From the NCBI GenBank assembly GCA_016840285.1, contig JAEOSR010000155.1, positions 1 to 42,678 on the forward strand: a stretch of 42,678 nucleotides of DNA, read 5' to 3'. Both the position numbers and the translations under genes were made by a program. The DNA is from Candidatus Hodarchaeota archaeon. GTDB taxonomy: Archaea > Asgardarchaeota > Heimdallarchaeia > Hodarchaeales > Hodarchaeaceae. Numbering within the stretch: position 1 is the first letter of the stretch; each line of letters starts with the position of its first letter. The notes under the pieces are model-generated. The model was not told the DNA's origin. It saw only the letters and a program-made list of their open reading frames with translations, and made no database searches. Shown here in pieces: positions 18,301-26,201 of the stretch.

Positions 18301-20906
18301 GATTTTAATTGAAAACAATTCATCGCTTTTTTAAGTTGCGAACAGGAAAATGCTCCTTTATAACCAGTTAATTCCCTACTCGTATATCCATAAAAATTAA
18401 TTATTGATTTCAGTAATACTCTTGCTAATGGAATATTGTCAACATTTCTATGGTCTTGTTTTTTCGTTGAACAATATTTATGAAGATTGTCGCTTTTTTT
18501 AGGATGTCTAAAGCCTACATATTGCTCAAATATTTTAAAATCTGAATAAGAATTAAACGTTAGTTCATATTTCATTTTACGACTGATTATTTTTTTTCCT
18601 GTTTTCCCTATTGTGATTTTAGGCTCTCTTTGGCGAGTATATGTAATAATACCAAGGGTCAGTAGAGCATACCTGACGAATTCGATTAGATTTTTACTAG
18701 TTGAACTTATTCCTATTTGAGAAGATCCCCGTTCGCGGATGCTTATCCAGCCATCCGAATCAAATAATCCTCTTAAAAAATTGTAAAGGTACTCTTCAGG
18801 ATAATATAACATATCTTTTGTAGGATTGAGAGTGCTGGATTTTGGAGAGGGTGTTAAACCAAATTTTGCAAATATATGATACAGTATCTTAGACCAAATT
18901 CGGTATTCCATTGGTCTTTCTTCGGTTTCTTTCCCTTTATTTACCTTGATAGAGATTTTTTCACAGAATTCATTGAATTTTTTTAAGATTCTCTCCTCAC
19001 GATTAGAAAGTCCTATACACACGCCTCCATATCTACCCTCTTGGTTGTCCACCGAGACCCTTCCATCTCCAAATAACACCCCAAGTATATAAAACCAGTT
19101 TTCATCTAATTTTCTTGGTAATTTTAACCGTTGTCCTTTTTTAATTTCGACTTCTATTATTTCTGGCAGTTGTGTTTCGATATTACTTTCAGCTAATTGA
19201 CATAAATCCGCAAAAAGTCTTAATGAAATATTCCCTAGTCGTTCACTATTCTTCCACCTATATATTGCATCTTCTGAAACACCTAACTGTTCAGTAATAT
19301 CTTTGTTTGTCATCGAGGATTTTTTCTTTATCCTACTAAGTAATTTGGCAATAATTTTATCAACATTGGTCAGGATTATATCATTCGGGTAATCCGCAAT
19401 CAGGTTGTAAACAGAAGGTACTTCTTTTCTTTCTTTAATTAACAAACGACGAGAGGTTGCTACTCTTTCATTTTTCTTCATGGTTTTTGCTTGTTTCCAG
19501 ACTAATCCTTCATCATTTATCGAAAGAAGACTCGTTTCTGGAGTTAAAACAATTTCATTTCCTGTTCTAGTAATTATTCTGAATAGTTTTTCAGGGGATT
19601 TAATTCGCCAGACACGTGAGATGGGATCTGTAGTTACATTCAGATTTTTTGAATGATAGGTCTTGTAGCCAGCTGTAATTTTTTTATATTCTATTTTTTC
19701 ATTATATTTCTCTACTCCACCTTTTTCGAATTCATTAATAACAAGATCAGATATACATGTAACTCCATCAGAAAGAAAGATTTGACTATCTCCAGAAACA
19801 CATAGTCCAGCTGCAGTGCTCCCTTTTCCTGTTGTATACAGCGCCCGTGGGGCCAGTTGTGATACAAACTTCAAAATTTGCGATTTTCCCGTCCCAGGGT
19901 CACCTACAATTAAGATATTCGATTCCCCCCTTAATTTCATTCCATCTGGCGTTTCCTTTGCCGATCCACCGAATAATAATGATGCAATTGCCTCTTTTAC
20001 GAGATCATGCCCATATATTGAAGGTGCCAATGAGTCTCGTATTTTTTCAATGATGTATGGCGATTTTGAGAGATCTATGATTTTTAATTCATCTTCGTCA
20101 GAAATCTCAATATCCACAAATTCCTCGGTTTCCCTCGATATTGAAACACCGTGAAAAAATTTCCCATAGGTAGCTAACTGTCCCCTTTTTAAAAGACGAG
20201 TTGCTCTTGCTTTGAGAATTCCCACAATCTGCACACGGTCCCCAGGTCTGGCATGATCAACGAGGTCATCAAGAACATGGATGGATGTACTTTGAGGTAA
20301 TTGCCCAGGTGGAAGCTCTTCTGGTTTCTCCTGAAGAGTTATCTTTTGCCAATCAATGAAAACACTCCGATCTAGTTGAAGCTGAAGGGAGCCTTTTCTT
20401 TGACACTGTTCATTACGGCATTGATAAGGCGGAGCATAGATTCCTTCTGGAAAATCCACAATTTGGTTTTCACCACAAGAAGCACATCTGAAATGGGCAC
20501 TTATCAGAAGAGGTTTAGCTTCAGTAACTCCAATGACAATGCCCTCGAAACATGTGAGAATATCTAAATGTTCTGTCTTCAGAGAACGCAACATTAACTT
20601 TTCAGACAAATCTGTTATCCTAACGTGTGCTTGTTTCAATCGTTCTAAATAACCTGGACTCATCTCAGTTATTTTTGACCTTAAAATTTCGACTCCTGCA
20701 GCTATACTTAACTCAGGATTCACAAGAACCTCCCTGGCCAGTTTTGGATCTTGAATCAGTAAATCATTATAGGAAATATACAGACTCCGAGCCCCTATTG
20801 TCTCCATCTCACGGATTTTTTCTTGATACCGTAATTGCCCTTCTTCATCTGTGAATTCTTCAATGAAGGACTCAAATCGACCTCTTATATCAAACGAAAA
20901 GCCCAT
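15306..20906 (-). CDS. mcm: MCM replicative helicase with two inteins
   Basis: 1866 residues from the ATG at 20906, with GAAGGG about 6 nt before it; a TTG two codons upstream is less likely. Without its two inteins the protein is 690 residues, normal for archaeal MCM. The N-terminal domain has a zinc site (C141, C144, C163, C168). Walker A is GDPGTGKS (335-342). Walker B is IAMIDEFDK, between the inteins. The arginine finger LSRFDLIF and a C-terminal winged helix are in the last part. The intein sites are KGSTAAGL/TAAVIRD and HEAMEQH/TISIAKAG, both in the most conserved ATPase core. It lies 15 nt downstream of GINS23 and 2 nt upstream of Hel308, a likely operon for the CMG-like helicase. Confidence 0.96.
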   Translation of the reverse strand: MGFSFDIRGRFESFIEEFTDEEGQLRYQEKIREMETIGARSLYISYNDLLIQDPKLAREVLVNPELSIAAGVEILRSKITEMSPGYLERLKQAHVRITDLSEKLMLRSLKTEHLDILTCFEGIVIGVTEAKPLLISAHFRCASCGENQIVDFPEGIYAPPYQCRNEQCQRKGSLQLQLDRSVFIDWQKITLQEKPEELPPGQLPQSTSIHVLDDLVDHARPGDRVQIVGILKARATRLLKRGQLATYGKFFHGVSISRETEEFVDIEISDEDELKIIDLSKSPYIIEKIRDSLAPSIYGHDLVKEAIASLLFGGSAKETPDGMKLRGESNILIVGDPGTGKSQILKFVSQLAPRALYTTGKGSTAAGLCVSGDSQIFLSDGVTCISDLVINEFEKGGVEKYNEKIEYKKITAGYKTYHSKNLNVTTDPISRVWRIKSPEKLFRIITRTGNEIVLTPETSLLSINDEGLVWKQAKTMKKNERVATSRRLLIKERKEVPSVYNLIADYPNDIILTNVDKIIAKLLSRIKKKSSMTNKDITEQLGVSEDAIYRWKNSERLGNISLRLFADLCQLAESNIETQLPEIIEVEIKKGQRLKLPRKLDENWFYILGVLFGDGRVSVDNQEGRYGGVCIGLSNREERILKKFNEFCEKISIKVNKGKETEERPMEYRIWSKILYHIFAKFGLTPSPKSSTLNPTKDMLYYPEEYLYNFLRGLFDSDGWISIRERGSSQIGISSTSKNLIEFVRYALLTLGIITYTRQREPKITIGKTGKKIISRKMKYELTFNSYSDFKIFEQYVGFRHPKKSDNLHKYCSTKKQDHRNVDNIPLARVLLKSIINFYGYTSRELTGYKGAFSCSQLKKAMNCFQLKSILEKIDPNWMRHKVRIPYEVRFQLYKELETSINSFRTQITKDKIYEYFIRKNRNPWIPIGLIARILNETETVPSKKISKYFNNLFSSIIKKEEVIKKKYDLLVKFCESDIFWDEIALVKEIVSPKDEYVYDLTIPETHNFIVNGFVTHNTAAVIRDQDTGEITLEAGALVLADQGIAMIDEFDKMRVEDRAAIHEAMEQHSYHPSFELTFSNGKKHPIGQYVDNLFDRNKGKMIDGVNCEILPLHDDSNTVNTLFSTDFDRFFHIKPSQVSRHVAPNYFIKLKYSNGREIIVTPDHPVFVFSSEHIDEVPAEEVKERTFIPAVRMMDFQTDESLHTSIDQGRKKVRLPTQMEGSLARFLGYFVAEGYSYKGSSLEIGLSNTDPIITLDMKQCILETFNIEPIDNVKQGRVLRIISKSIFNYMQRNFPELMKKSLEKSIPHKIFISNEDKRIAFLNTSFHGDGAIESEAAAYSTSSKKLANDYQDLLLSLGIHTRILSSEYLTPKSKQKRTRYKVYIRGDSLKSFFELIIPEVKHQRLDYLLKRSLKTRGHDVLPSGVGHIIKRCMKKLSIPYNGYFQQAFKENCGITIPVIDRYLVLLNTRINELKHEISSVTNIQEFRNITNYSQQRIGQITGNTRGSIDYIERGGYVLEQRNQVLLQAKEAFAEEIKKVQKALLYIEKLKQFRWLRVNEIQRIGNSGQYKTNWVYDVTVTPTQTFINHGVVLHNTISIAKAGIVATLNARTSILAAANPRRGRWNPFKATADNLNLPPTILSRFDLIFVLEDKPDLKEDHDLATHVLKLHKSQSLTTSPPIEQDLLRKYIAYARREIRPRLSDEAEERLLEYYKELRRSSGQVEEGQLEPIAITPRQLESLVRLAEARAKMRLSTEVTYDDASGAVNLMNATLEKLAKDTETGKLDIDKYSSGTSARSRRQLDRIDALIDKMLEDTDEDEPVAIKDIIDRAMEEGLNKNQVVKAIDEMTRRGILFEPQHGFVKRP
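16122..17699 (-). other. MCM intein 2 (Ser1 type) with LAGLIDADG-like endonuclease
   Basis: 526 residues. It starts with Ser (SYHPSFELTFSNG) if His of EAMEQH is taken as extein, and ends GVVLHN before extein Thr. Block B VTPDHPVFV has the His. Endonuclease motifs are FLGYFVAEGYS and FLNTSFHGDGA, with the acidic residues kept. The block F position reads TPTQTFINHG, with Gln where His is usual. The insertion is just after Walker B. The exact first residue (His or Ser) is inferred. Confidence 0.88.
17853..19802 (-). other. MCM intein 1 with LAGLIDADG endonuclease
   Basis: 650 residues, starting CVSGDSQIFLSDG and ending NGFVTHN before extein Thr. Block B reads LTPETSLLS, so the usual His is replaced. 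Endonuclease motifs are ILGVLFGDGRV and FLRGLFDSDGW. A helix-turn-helix-like segment lies before them (TEQLGVSEDAIYRWKNS). Block F is VYDLTIPETHNFIVNG. The insertion site is soon after Walker A, in KGSTAAGL/TAAVIRD. Confidence 0.92.
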
Positions 20907-20921
20907 GTGCAACCCTTCAAT

Positions 20922-21512
20922 TTATTCTTGGATAAATTCTGCTTTCCAATTTTGAATCCAATCTACGATCTTATCGAATAAAATTTGCTCTGATGACGTC
21001 AAATTTCTACTTCTCTGAGCAAGTATCTTTCTACTATCAGTCATTTTTACTAGTTTTGAGATTCTTTCGTGAATCAGCTGATTAAACTTAGTTTTTTGTC
21101 TTTTCTGTTCTAGTTCGCTAAATTGTGAATCCTTGTCCTCCAACAAGAAAAAGTGATCTTTTAACAATATATTAAAGTGGGGATGAAGAGGTTGTAATTC
21201 ACCCACCCGAACTTCTTTACGAACTGCACCTTCTAACTCGGGTAACGTAATAGGAAAATTCGATTTAAAGTCTTCAATCATTGATCTCTTCTTCAATATC
21301 TCTGCAATGAAGAAAGGAACTTCAACCTGACTTCCTTGTGAGGAGGCTGGAATATTAATATTTTCAAATGAAAATCCGGAGAAGTTCTGAACAAATTTCA
21401 CAGGTACACTACTTTCAGTAAGCTCGAATCGTATTCTTTCCAGCTCTCTTGTCATTTCTAATTGTTTAACAGATTTTTTTATGGATTCAGAGACTTCTGG
21501 CAAAAATTTCAC
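20922..21512 (-). CDS. gins23: GINS complex subunit, Gins23 (Psf2/Psf3) type
   Basis: 196 residues from GTG at 21512. The beta-rich B domain comes first: VEVPFFIAEILKKRSMIED (about 83-101) matches the VEVPLWLA-L-K-R block of Psf2. The helical A domain follows (about 120-195). This B-then-A order marks the Gins23 class rather than Gins51. The protein bridges MCM and Cdc45/RecJ-like proteins at the fork. It is the first gene of the likely gins23-mcm-hel308 unit; gins and mcm neighbours are common in archaea, which supports the call. Confidence 0.85.
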   Translation of the reverse strand: MKFLPEVSESIKKSVKQLEMTRELERIRFELTESSVPVKFVQNFSGFSFENINIPASSQGSQVEVPFFIAEILKKRSMIEDFKSNFPITLPELEGAVRKEVRVGELQPLHPHFNILLKDHFFLLEDKDSQFSELEQKRQKTKFNQLIHERISKLVKMTDSRKILAQRSRNLTSSEQILFDKIVDWIQNWKAEFIQE

Positions 21513-21874
21513 TTCTTATCAGTGGATTGAGGAATGTTTCGATTTGTTTCAGCAAAAAACTCACTAGTAAATGTCCGTATAATCTCTTTGTTATCCTAAA
21601 TATTATATATTGGGCATTGTAGTTCTTTTAGCAACAAGTACGATACTTCGATTCTAGAATAAAAGACCTTTCTCCTCTAATCAAAAAGAAATTATTCTAC
21701 TAGATTAAATTTAACTCTATTTAGTATTAACAATTAGAAAAAAAAATCAAATCCGCTTTCGAGATTTATAAATAACTCTTTATTGTACTAATATATTAAA
21801 ATAGGGGTATTTCTAGAGTTACATGACTATTCCGTTCCGTTCTTTTCTTAATCAAGTCTTTACTTGGGTTTTAG
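21513..21874. other. AT-rich gap between gins23 and cdc6
   Basis: No gene seen. The 362 bp include the promoter of gins23 and the downstream end of cdc6. It is very AT-rich (notably 21690-21815), a composition expected near an unwinding element, and it lies beside cdc6. I found no clear origin-recognition box, so an origin here is only possible. Confidence 0.3.
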
Positions 21875-23095
21875 CTAGGTTTTTTGGAACCGTCTGGAAA
21901 GAAATACTTCAATACGTTCAATAAGTACAGCTGCTGGTACATCATGAATTGTCAAGCGCGCACGAACACCTTTCCGTCCTTTTACTCCCTTGGTCACTTT
22001 TCCTAAAATCCCGATAGCTTCTAATGTTGATAGGTAATTTCGGAAAGCTGCTTCAGCATTTGGTCGTACACCCCACTCCTCACAAATTATTCGATAATTT
22101 TTGAATGAATGTTCTATTGTTGTTGCAGTGATCCCTTTATGATGCAATCTTCTCGCAATACTTAGAGCAGCAAACAGCTCGTGAGTTTTTAGCTCTTCTA
22201 AGATGTCAGCACGTAATTCAGGAAAAACATCATTCTTGGCTTTCCTAATCAGATCTGGTGTCAGCTCATCGAATCTTTGCTGATCTGCCGCTCGGCCTGA
22301 TCTATAGAGAATCTCAATTCCATGACGTAAATTCTTTGTTTGGTCAGCGATTTCAGCCACCATTTTAAGAATGTCTTCCGAGAGGGCTGTTGTTTTAAAC
22401 GCCATATGTGCTCGGTAGTCAAGTATCTTCTCTGTTTCTTCCAATGAATATGTAGGAAATTGTATTACATCAGCAATCCGCTGGGAGACCATGGAGGATA
22501 GTGTTACTTTCCATTCAGTAGGCCGACTAATCATTATTAGTGAAATACGATGTTCAGCTCCAAACTCCTCAGGAAGATGGATGAATCCACGAATATCCTT
22601 TTGAGGTAATACACTCACTTCATCTAGTATTAAAACTAGATAGGCTTGTTCAGAGTTCAATCGTCGAATTAAGATGTCAGTGGATTCCTCATCACTAAAA
22701 CCTCGACTCGCTACACCAAATTGATCTCGAAGGAAGCTTCTAAGAATGGATGTCTTAGTGCGTGTTGTCCAACAATTCTTGTAATCAGTGTATAATTTGA
22801 TATGGTAGCGATTGGCCATATTTCGAAGATGATCTACCGTGTATCGTGCTGTAACTGTTTTTCCCACACCAGCAGGGCCAGTTAAGGCAACGTTGGTTGA
22901 AAAACCTTCGATTCCTCTATTTTCTGTTAAAAATAAAGGTCGGAAGTTTTGACTTAAACGACGGATGTCATCCTCCCTATATTTCAGTTCTTCAGGAATG
23001 TAGGCTTGATTAAGTGTTTTTTCCCCCCCTTCTTTAAAGATAGATGACGAAAACACTGCATCCCGAATTATATCAACTGATTTCTTATCATTCAT
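21875..23095 (-). CDS. cdc6: Orc1/Cdc6 origin-binding AAA+ ATPase
   Basis: 406 residues. It binds origins and loads MCM. Walker A is GPAGVGKT (73-80), Walker B VLILDEV (154-160), sensor 1 region LIMISRPTEW (187-196), and the sensor 2 helix NLRHGIEILYRSGR fits family members. The last 110 residues form the winged-helix DNA-binding domain. Length is typical. The start is ATG at 23095, preceded by GGAGG within a short dyad that might be an autoregulatory or origin site. It faces the same way as gins23-mcm-hel308. Confidence 0.95.
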   Translation of the reverse strand: MNDKKSVDIIRDAVFSSSIFKEGGEKTLNQAYIPEELKYREDDIRRLSQNFRPLFLTENRGIEGFSTNVALTGPAGVGKTVTARYTVDHLRNMANRYHIKLYTDYKNCWTTRTKTSILRSFLRDQFGVASRGFSDEESTDILIRRLNSEQAYLVLILDEVSVLPQKDIRGFIHLPEEFGAEHRISLIMISRPTEWKVTLSSMVSQRIADVIQFPTYSLEETEKILDYRAHMAFKTTALSEDILKMVAEIADQTKNLRHGIEILYRSGRAADQQRFDELTPDLIRKAKNDVFPELRADILEELKTHELFAALSIARRLHHKGITATTIEHSFKNYRIICEEWGVRPNAEAAFRNYLSTLEAIGILGKVTKGVKGRKGVRARLTIHDVPAAVLIERIEVFLSRRFQKT

Positions 23096-23102
23096 GTTTT
23101 AT

Positions 23103-23127
23103 AGGAGCCTCCTCCAGTTTCTTGGAG
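23103..23127. promoter_or_regulatory. Two overlapping dyads upstream of cdc6
   Basis: AGGAG-C-CTCCT (23103-23113) and CTCCA-GTTTCT-TGGAG (23112-23127) overlap just 8-32 bp before the cdc6 ATG. Archaeal origin boxes near cdc6 are also short dyads containing TTCCA/TGGAA-like arms, so this may be a Cdc6 site. The right sequence extends the ribosome site GGAGG. Confidence 0.35.
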
Positions 23128-23277
23128 TGTTACGTAAAAATATGCATTATTAAAGCAGTAGGTTTTAATTTATTTGAAGATCTTCCCTGTTAAATATGCC
23201 TTGTTATTATTAATAGACACAATAATTTCAACAATATCTTTAGAATATTACACTATAATTGTTACAATGAAGGGATT

Positions 23278-24474
23278 CTATTGGAAAAACTTTTCACAAC
23301 TTTTCCAATCAGGAATACCGCTCAATACCTTTTTCAGATAGCGGATAGATTCATGGGTAGCTTCTAAGATCTCATCCTCAATGAAAGGATAGCCATCAAG
23401 GCTTTTCCAATTAAGTTCTGGATCTTCTAAATGAGGACTGACCTTATAATTATATTTTTGTAAACAGAAGTCAATCCATTCAGGAGGGGATGTTGTGGGT
23501 ATCTCTATACCTGTAATACTAGCCAAAATCGCCAACCAAACACGAGCAACAGAGTCAGGATTATACCCTCCCCCTCCTAATAACAATAACCTGCCCTGAG
23601 CACTACCCTGCCTACTTAATTCTGCTATCCTTTTGCCCAGGTAGGAATAGACTTTCGTCGTTAGCGCAAGATGCCCTAGAAAGTCATGATAATGCCCATC
23701 TGCACCACACTGCCAGATGACAAATTCAGGATCATACTCTTCCCAGATGCATGGTATAATATTCTCGAAAGTCATGATATACAGATCATCCCACGTTCCA
23801 GGAAAAAAAGGAATATTAATGGTATAACCGAGTCCATCTTTTTCCCCGATTTCATCATGATGGCCTGTGCCAGGAAACAAGTAGCGTCCTGACTCGTGAG
23901 TAGAAATCCCTAGAACCTTCTTATCCCCATAGAACGCATCTAAAACACCGTCTCCATGATGAACATCAGTATCAATATAGAGCACCCGCTTAATTCCATA
24001 TTCTTGTTGAAGATACTTGATTGCAATAACTACATCGTTATAATAACAGAATCCTGCGGCTCGATCCTCAAAAGCATGATGTAAACCTCCAAGAATGGCA
24101 AAAGCTTGATTTACATCTCCACTTTGAATTCGTTTCACACCCTCAAGTGCTCCTCCCACCACTAAGCTAGCTGCTTCATGCATTTCTGGAAATACGGGGC
24201 AATCGCTAGTCCCTAAACCCATTCTCAACCGTGTTCCTCCTCCAGCTTCTGATAATGCCTTCATGGCTTTTAAATATGGAAGGGAATGATATAGAAGGAT
24301 TTCTGAATCCACAGCTGGTGAGGGAGTGAGAATTTGGATTTCTGGTAATTCGAACACCTTTAGACTTTTAAATAGTTGATAAGGAATAGTCAAACGTTTA
24401 GGATTCATAGGGTGTCCTTCTCCTAAATTGTACTCAAGATATTGGTCTGACCAAATAATCCCCGTTTTCACCAT
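23278..24474 (-). CDS. Histone deacetylase family protein (AcuC-like)
   Basis: 398 residues from the ATG at 24474, chosen because GAGG lies 9 nt before it and overlaps the alternative GTG at 24486. Catalytic features of zinc-dependent deacetylases are all present: GGLHHAF with the His pair (132-133), zinc ligands Asp170 and His172 in DTDVHHGDG, the third ligand Asp259 in CGADGHYHD, and the catalytic Tyr304 in LGGGGYNP. It should remove acetyl groups from lysines of proteins such as histones or acetyl-CoA synthetase, or from polyamines. It lies next to cdc6; no histone gene is in the window. A TnpB insertion lies about 75 bp upstream. Confidence 0.92.
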   Translation of the reverse strand: MVKTGIIWSDQYLEYNLGEGHPMNPKRLTIPYQLFKSLKVFELPEIQILTPSPAVDSEILLYHSLPYLKAMKALSEAGGGTRLRMGLGTSDCPVFPEMHEAASLVVGGALEGVKRIQSGDVNQAFAILGGLHHAFEDRAAGFCYYNDVVIAIKYLQQEYGIKRVLYIDTDVHHGDGVLDAFYGDKKVLGISTHESGRYLFPGTGHHDEIGEKDGLGYTINIPFFPGTWDDLYIMTFENIIPCIWEEYDPEFVIWQCGADGHYHDFLGHLALTTKVYSYLGKRIAELSRQGSAQGRLLLLGGGGYNPDSVARVWLAILASITGIEIPTTSPPEWIDFCLQKYNYKVSPHLEDPELNWKSLDGYPFIEDEILEATHESIRYLKKVLSGIPDWKSCEKFFQ

Positions 24475-24548
24475 GCTTTCTTTCACCTCGATGATATTGT
24501 GTCCCTTTTTAATATTGATAACTCTTCCTACCCGACCTATAGAGTAGC

Positions 24549-24605
24549 GTGAACTACCACCAGCTAAAGCAGGGGGCTTCCTACGAGTTCACCAAACCCA
24601 TCACC
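24549..24605 (-). ncRNA. Candidate omega (reRNA) scaffold 3' part
   Basis: In known TnpB systems the guide RNA overlaps the end of tnpB and the right end of the element, and the guide is the flanking DNA just outside. Here the scaffold would end GGTGGTAGTTCAC at 24549, so the guide would begin GCTACTCTATAGG, reading toward the HDAC promoter. Hairpin bases GAAGCCCCCTGC/GCTGG are visible. Inference from family knowledge. Confidence 0.45.
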
Positions 24606-25868
24606 AATAAGATGAGGGGGAACTTTCGTTTTACCATTGACTGTGTGTCGTAGATTATCAATACGACTGATGAAGTACTGATAGCCCGTCCACAGGGCAT
24701 TGTGTGAGAGAAATCGCTTCATAATGTTGATCGTCGAGTTTTGGTCGCGATCACGGATGATTCCACACGCATCACAGCGATAGATGCGTTCAGAAAGAGG
24801 CATCCGCTCTTTTATATGACCACAGACTGAACAGGTTTTGGTAGTATCCCGTTCATCAATTACTATTACTCTTTTACCTAGCTTTTTCGCTTTATAGGTC
24901 AGTAATTCGATAAAACGACCCAGATGACCAGTGTTGTGGACACCACGGTTAACACTTTTCTGATACTTCTTCGTCCTCCCTTGAGTCTTCCCATTCTTCT
25001 TTCTAGTCATTTTCTTGGGTGATAGATCACCCACGATAATGGTACTGGCTTTGGTATTTTGTAAGAAGTTGAGGCTTTGTTTATGTTGCCAGTCTCTCGT
25101 CTGGTTTCGACATTTACGCTTGATGGTCACTAACCGTTGACTGAACAAGCGGTGTCTGCGACTCCCCTGTTTACAGTGATCTCTTCTCCGTTGCAAGGAG
25201 CGAATCTTCGGTTCCCAATATCTATCAGGACGTTTGACCGTGGATTCGAGAAATTTACCATGCAGATTAATGGCGGTATGTTTGGTTGTACCAAGATCAA
25301 ACGCTTGGTACAATCCATTATCAATGAAAAGGGGATCCTCGTGTTCAAACATAACTGCTAAGTAGAACTGCTTGTCATGGTGATCTTGAAAGATCTCAAT
25401 CTGTTTAATAAGGTAAGCAGAAAAGTCAAATGGGACAGGAAAGATCAATTCCGTCTTACTCGGATGTTTGTGAGAGAAGCGAATAGTCTGGTTTGTTATT
25501 GTGAAACCTAATTGATTGTAGCATAAGGTGAAGAAATAAGCCTTGCCTCGGAAGGTTGGCGGGCAAGCTGTATGATCTCCGCTCTTTAGTAACCCAAAAA
25601 ATGATTTGTAAGCAGTGTCAAGCTTTTTAAGCGTCATTTGAAGGACTTTGGAGTAAACCTGTTTATACCTTGGGAACAGCTTCTTCACCTTTGGTAAGGC
25701 ATTCTGTTGTTCTCTATAAGTAACACAATAGTTGTAAGTATCATAAAGATACTTTCTTTCTGCTAATGCATGGTTGTACAGTAGTCGACACGTCTCTGAT
25801 AATTTCCATAGGACCTCCTCCTGTTTTAGTGTGGGAATGATCGTGAACTTCCTTGTGAGAGTTACCAT
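24564..25868 (-). CDS. tnpB: TnpB RNA-guided nuclease, RuvC-II Glu variant
   Basis: 434 residues. N-terminal basic and helical region, then RuvC-I FDLGTTKH (Asp191), RuvC-II region IIVGDLSP (277-284), zinc site C346-C349-C365-C368 and RuvC-III DRDQNSTINI (Asp375). In canonical TnpB the RuvC-II motif has Glu before the Asp-Leu; here it is Gly280. A Glu at 321 (GRFIELLTYKAK) could replace it, as in TnpB and Fanzor variants with a shifted catalytic Glu. The protein would cut DNA matching its omega RNA guide. The stop codon lies inside the right-end hairpin. Confidence 0.93.
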   Translation of the reverse strand: MVTLTRKFTIIPTLKQEEVLWKLSETCRLLYNHALAERKYLYDTYNYCVTYREQQNALPKVKKLFPRYKQVYSKVLQMTLKKLDTAYKSFFGLLKSGDHTACPPTFRGKAYFFTLCYNQLGFTITNQTIRFSHKHPSKTELIFPVPFDFSAYLIKQIEIFQDHHDKQFYLAVMFEHEDPLFIDNGLYQAFDLGTTKHTAINLHGKFLESTVKRPDRYWEPKIRSLQRRRDHCKQGSRRHRLFSQRLVTIKRKCRNQTRDWQHKQSLNFLQNTKASTIIVGDLSPKKMTRKKNGKTQGRTKKYQKSVNRGVHNTGHLGRFIELLTYKAKKLGKRVIVIDERDTTKTCSVCGHIKERMPLSERIYRCDACGIIRDRDQNSTINIMKRFLSHNALWTGYQYFISRIDNLRHTVNGKTKVPPHLIGDGFGELVGSPLL

Positions 25869-26201
25869 GCTACCAACCTGAGATATTTTATGTTCATTAC
25901 TTTATATAAGCCTTCTTAACCACTTCTTCCATTTTAAATTACAATCATTCCCCCTTTTAAACAATCTAATCCTATTATTCTTTATTTCCCCTCTTTATTG
26001 TCTTTGAGACAATTTTTGTTTTGCCATTCATCCCCCAACACTGTGAAGAAAGGGTATTTCTGGTGAAGTTAAGCTTAAAATTCGTTCAATTACGATAAAC
26101 AACAAATTCCCTAGGTAAGCGTTAATCTTTTAAATTACAAGTATAAAGGTTGAAATGTTCTTGATTACGCTAAAGATTCAAATCACGAGGAAAATGTAAG
26201 A
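25869..26201. other. Gap between tnpB copy 1 and the Arf-like gene
   Basis: Contains the unresolved left end of the TnpB element and the promoter of the Arf-like gene, with TATA-like GTATAAAG at 26141-26148 and GAGG before the ATG at 26202. No other gene seen. Confidence 0.4.

Larger units (their letters stand above)
24549..25868 (-). mobile_element. IS200/IS605-type element carrying only tnpB (copy 1)
   Basis: The element contains TnpB and a right end that overlaps its stop codon. The end reads GCTGGTGGTAGTTCAC (finishing at 24549), of the type found at IS1341-like right ends. No TnpA gene is present, so it cannot move by itself unless TnpA is supplied elsewhere. The left end beyond 25868 is not identified. 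Confidence 0.7.
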
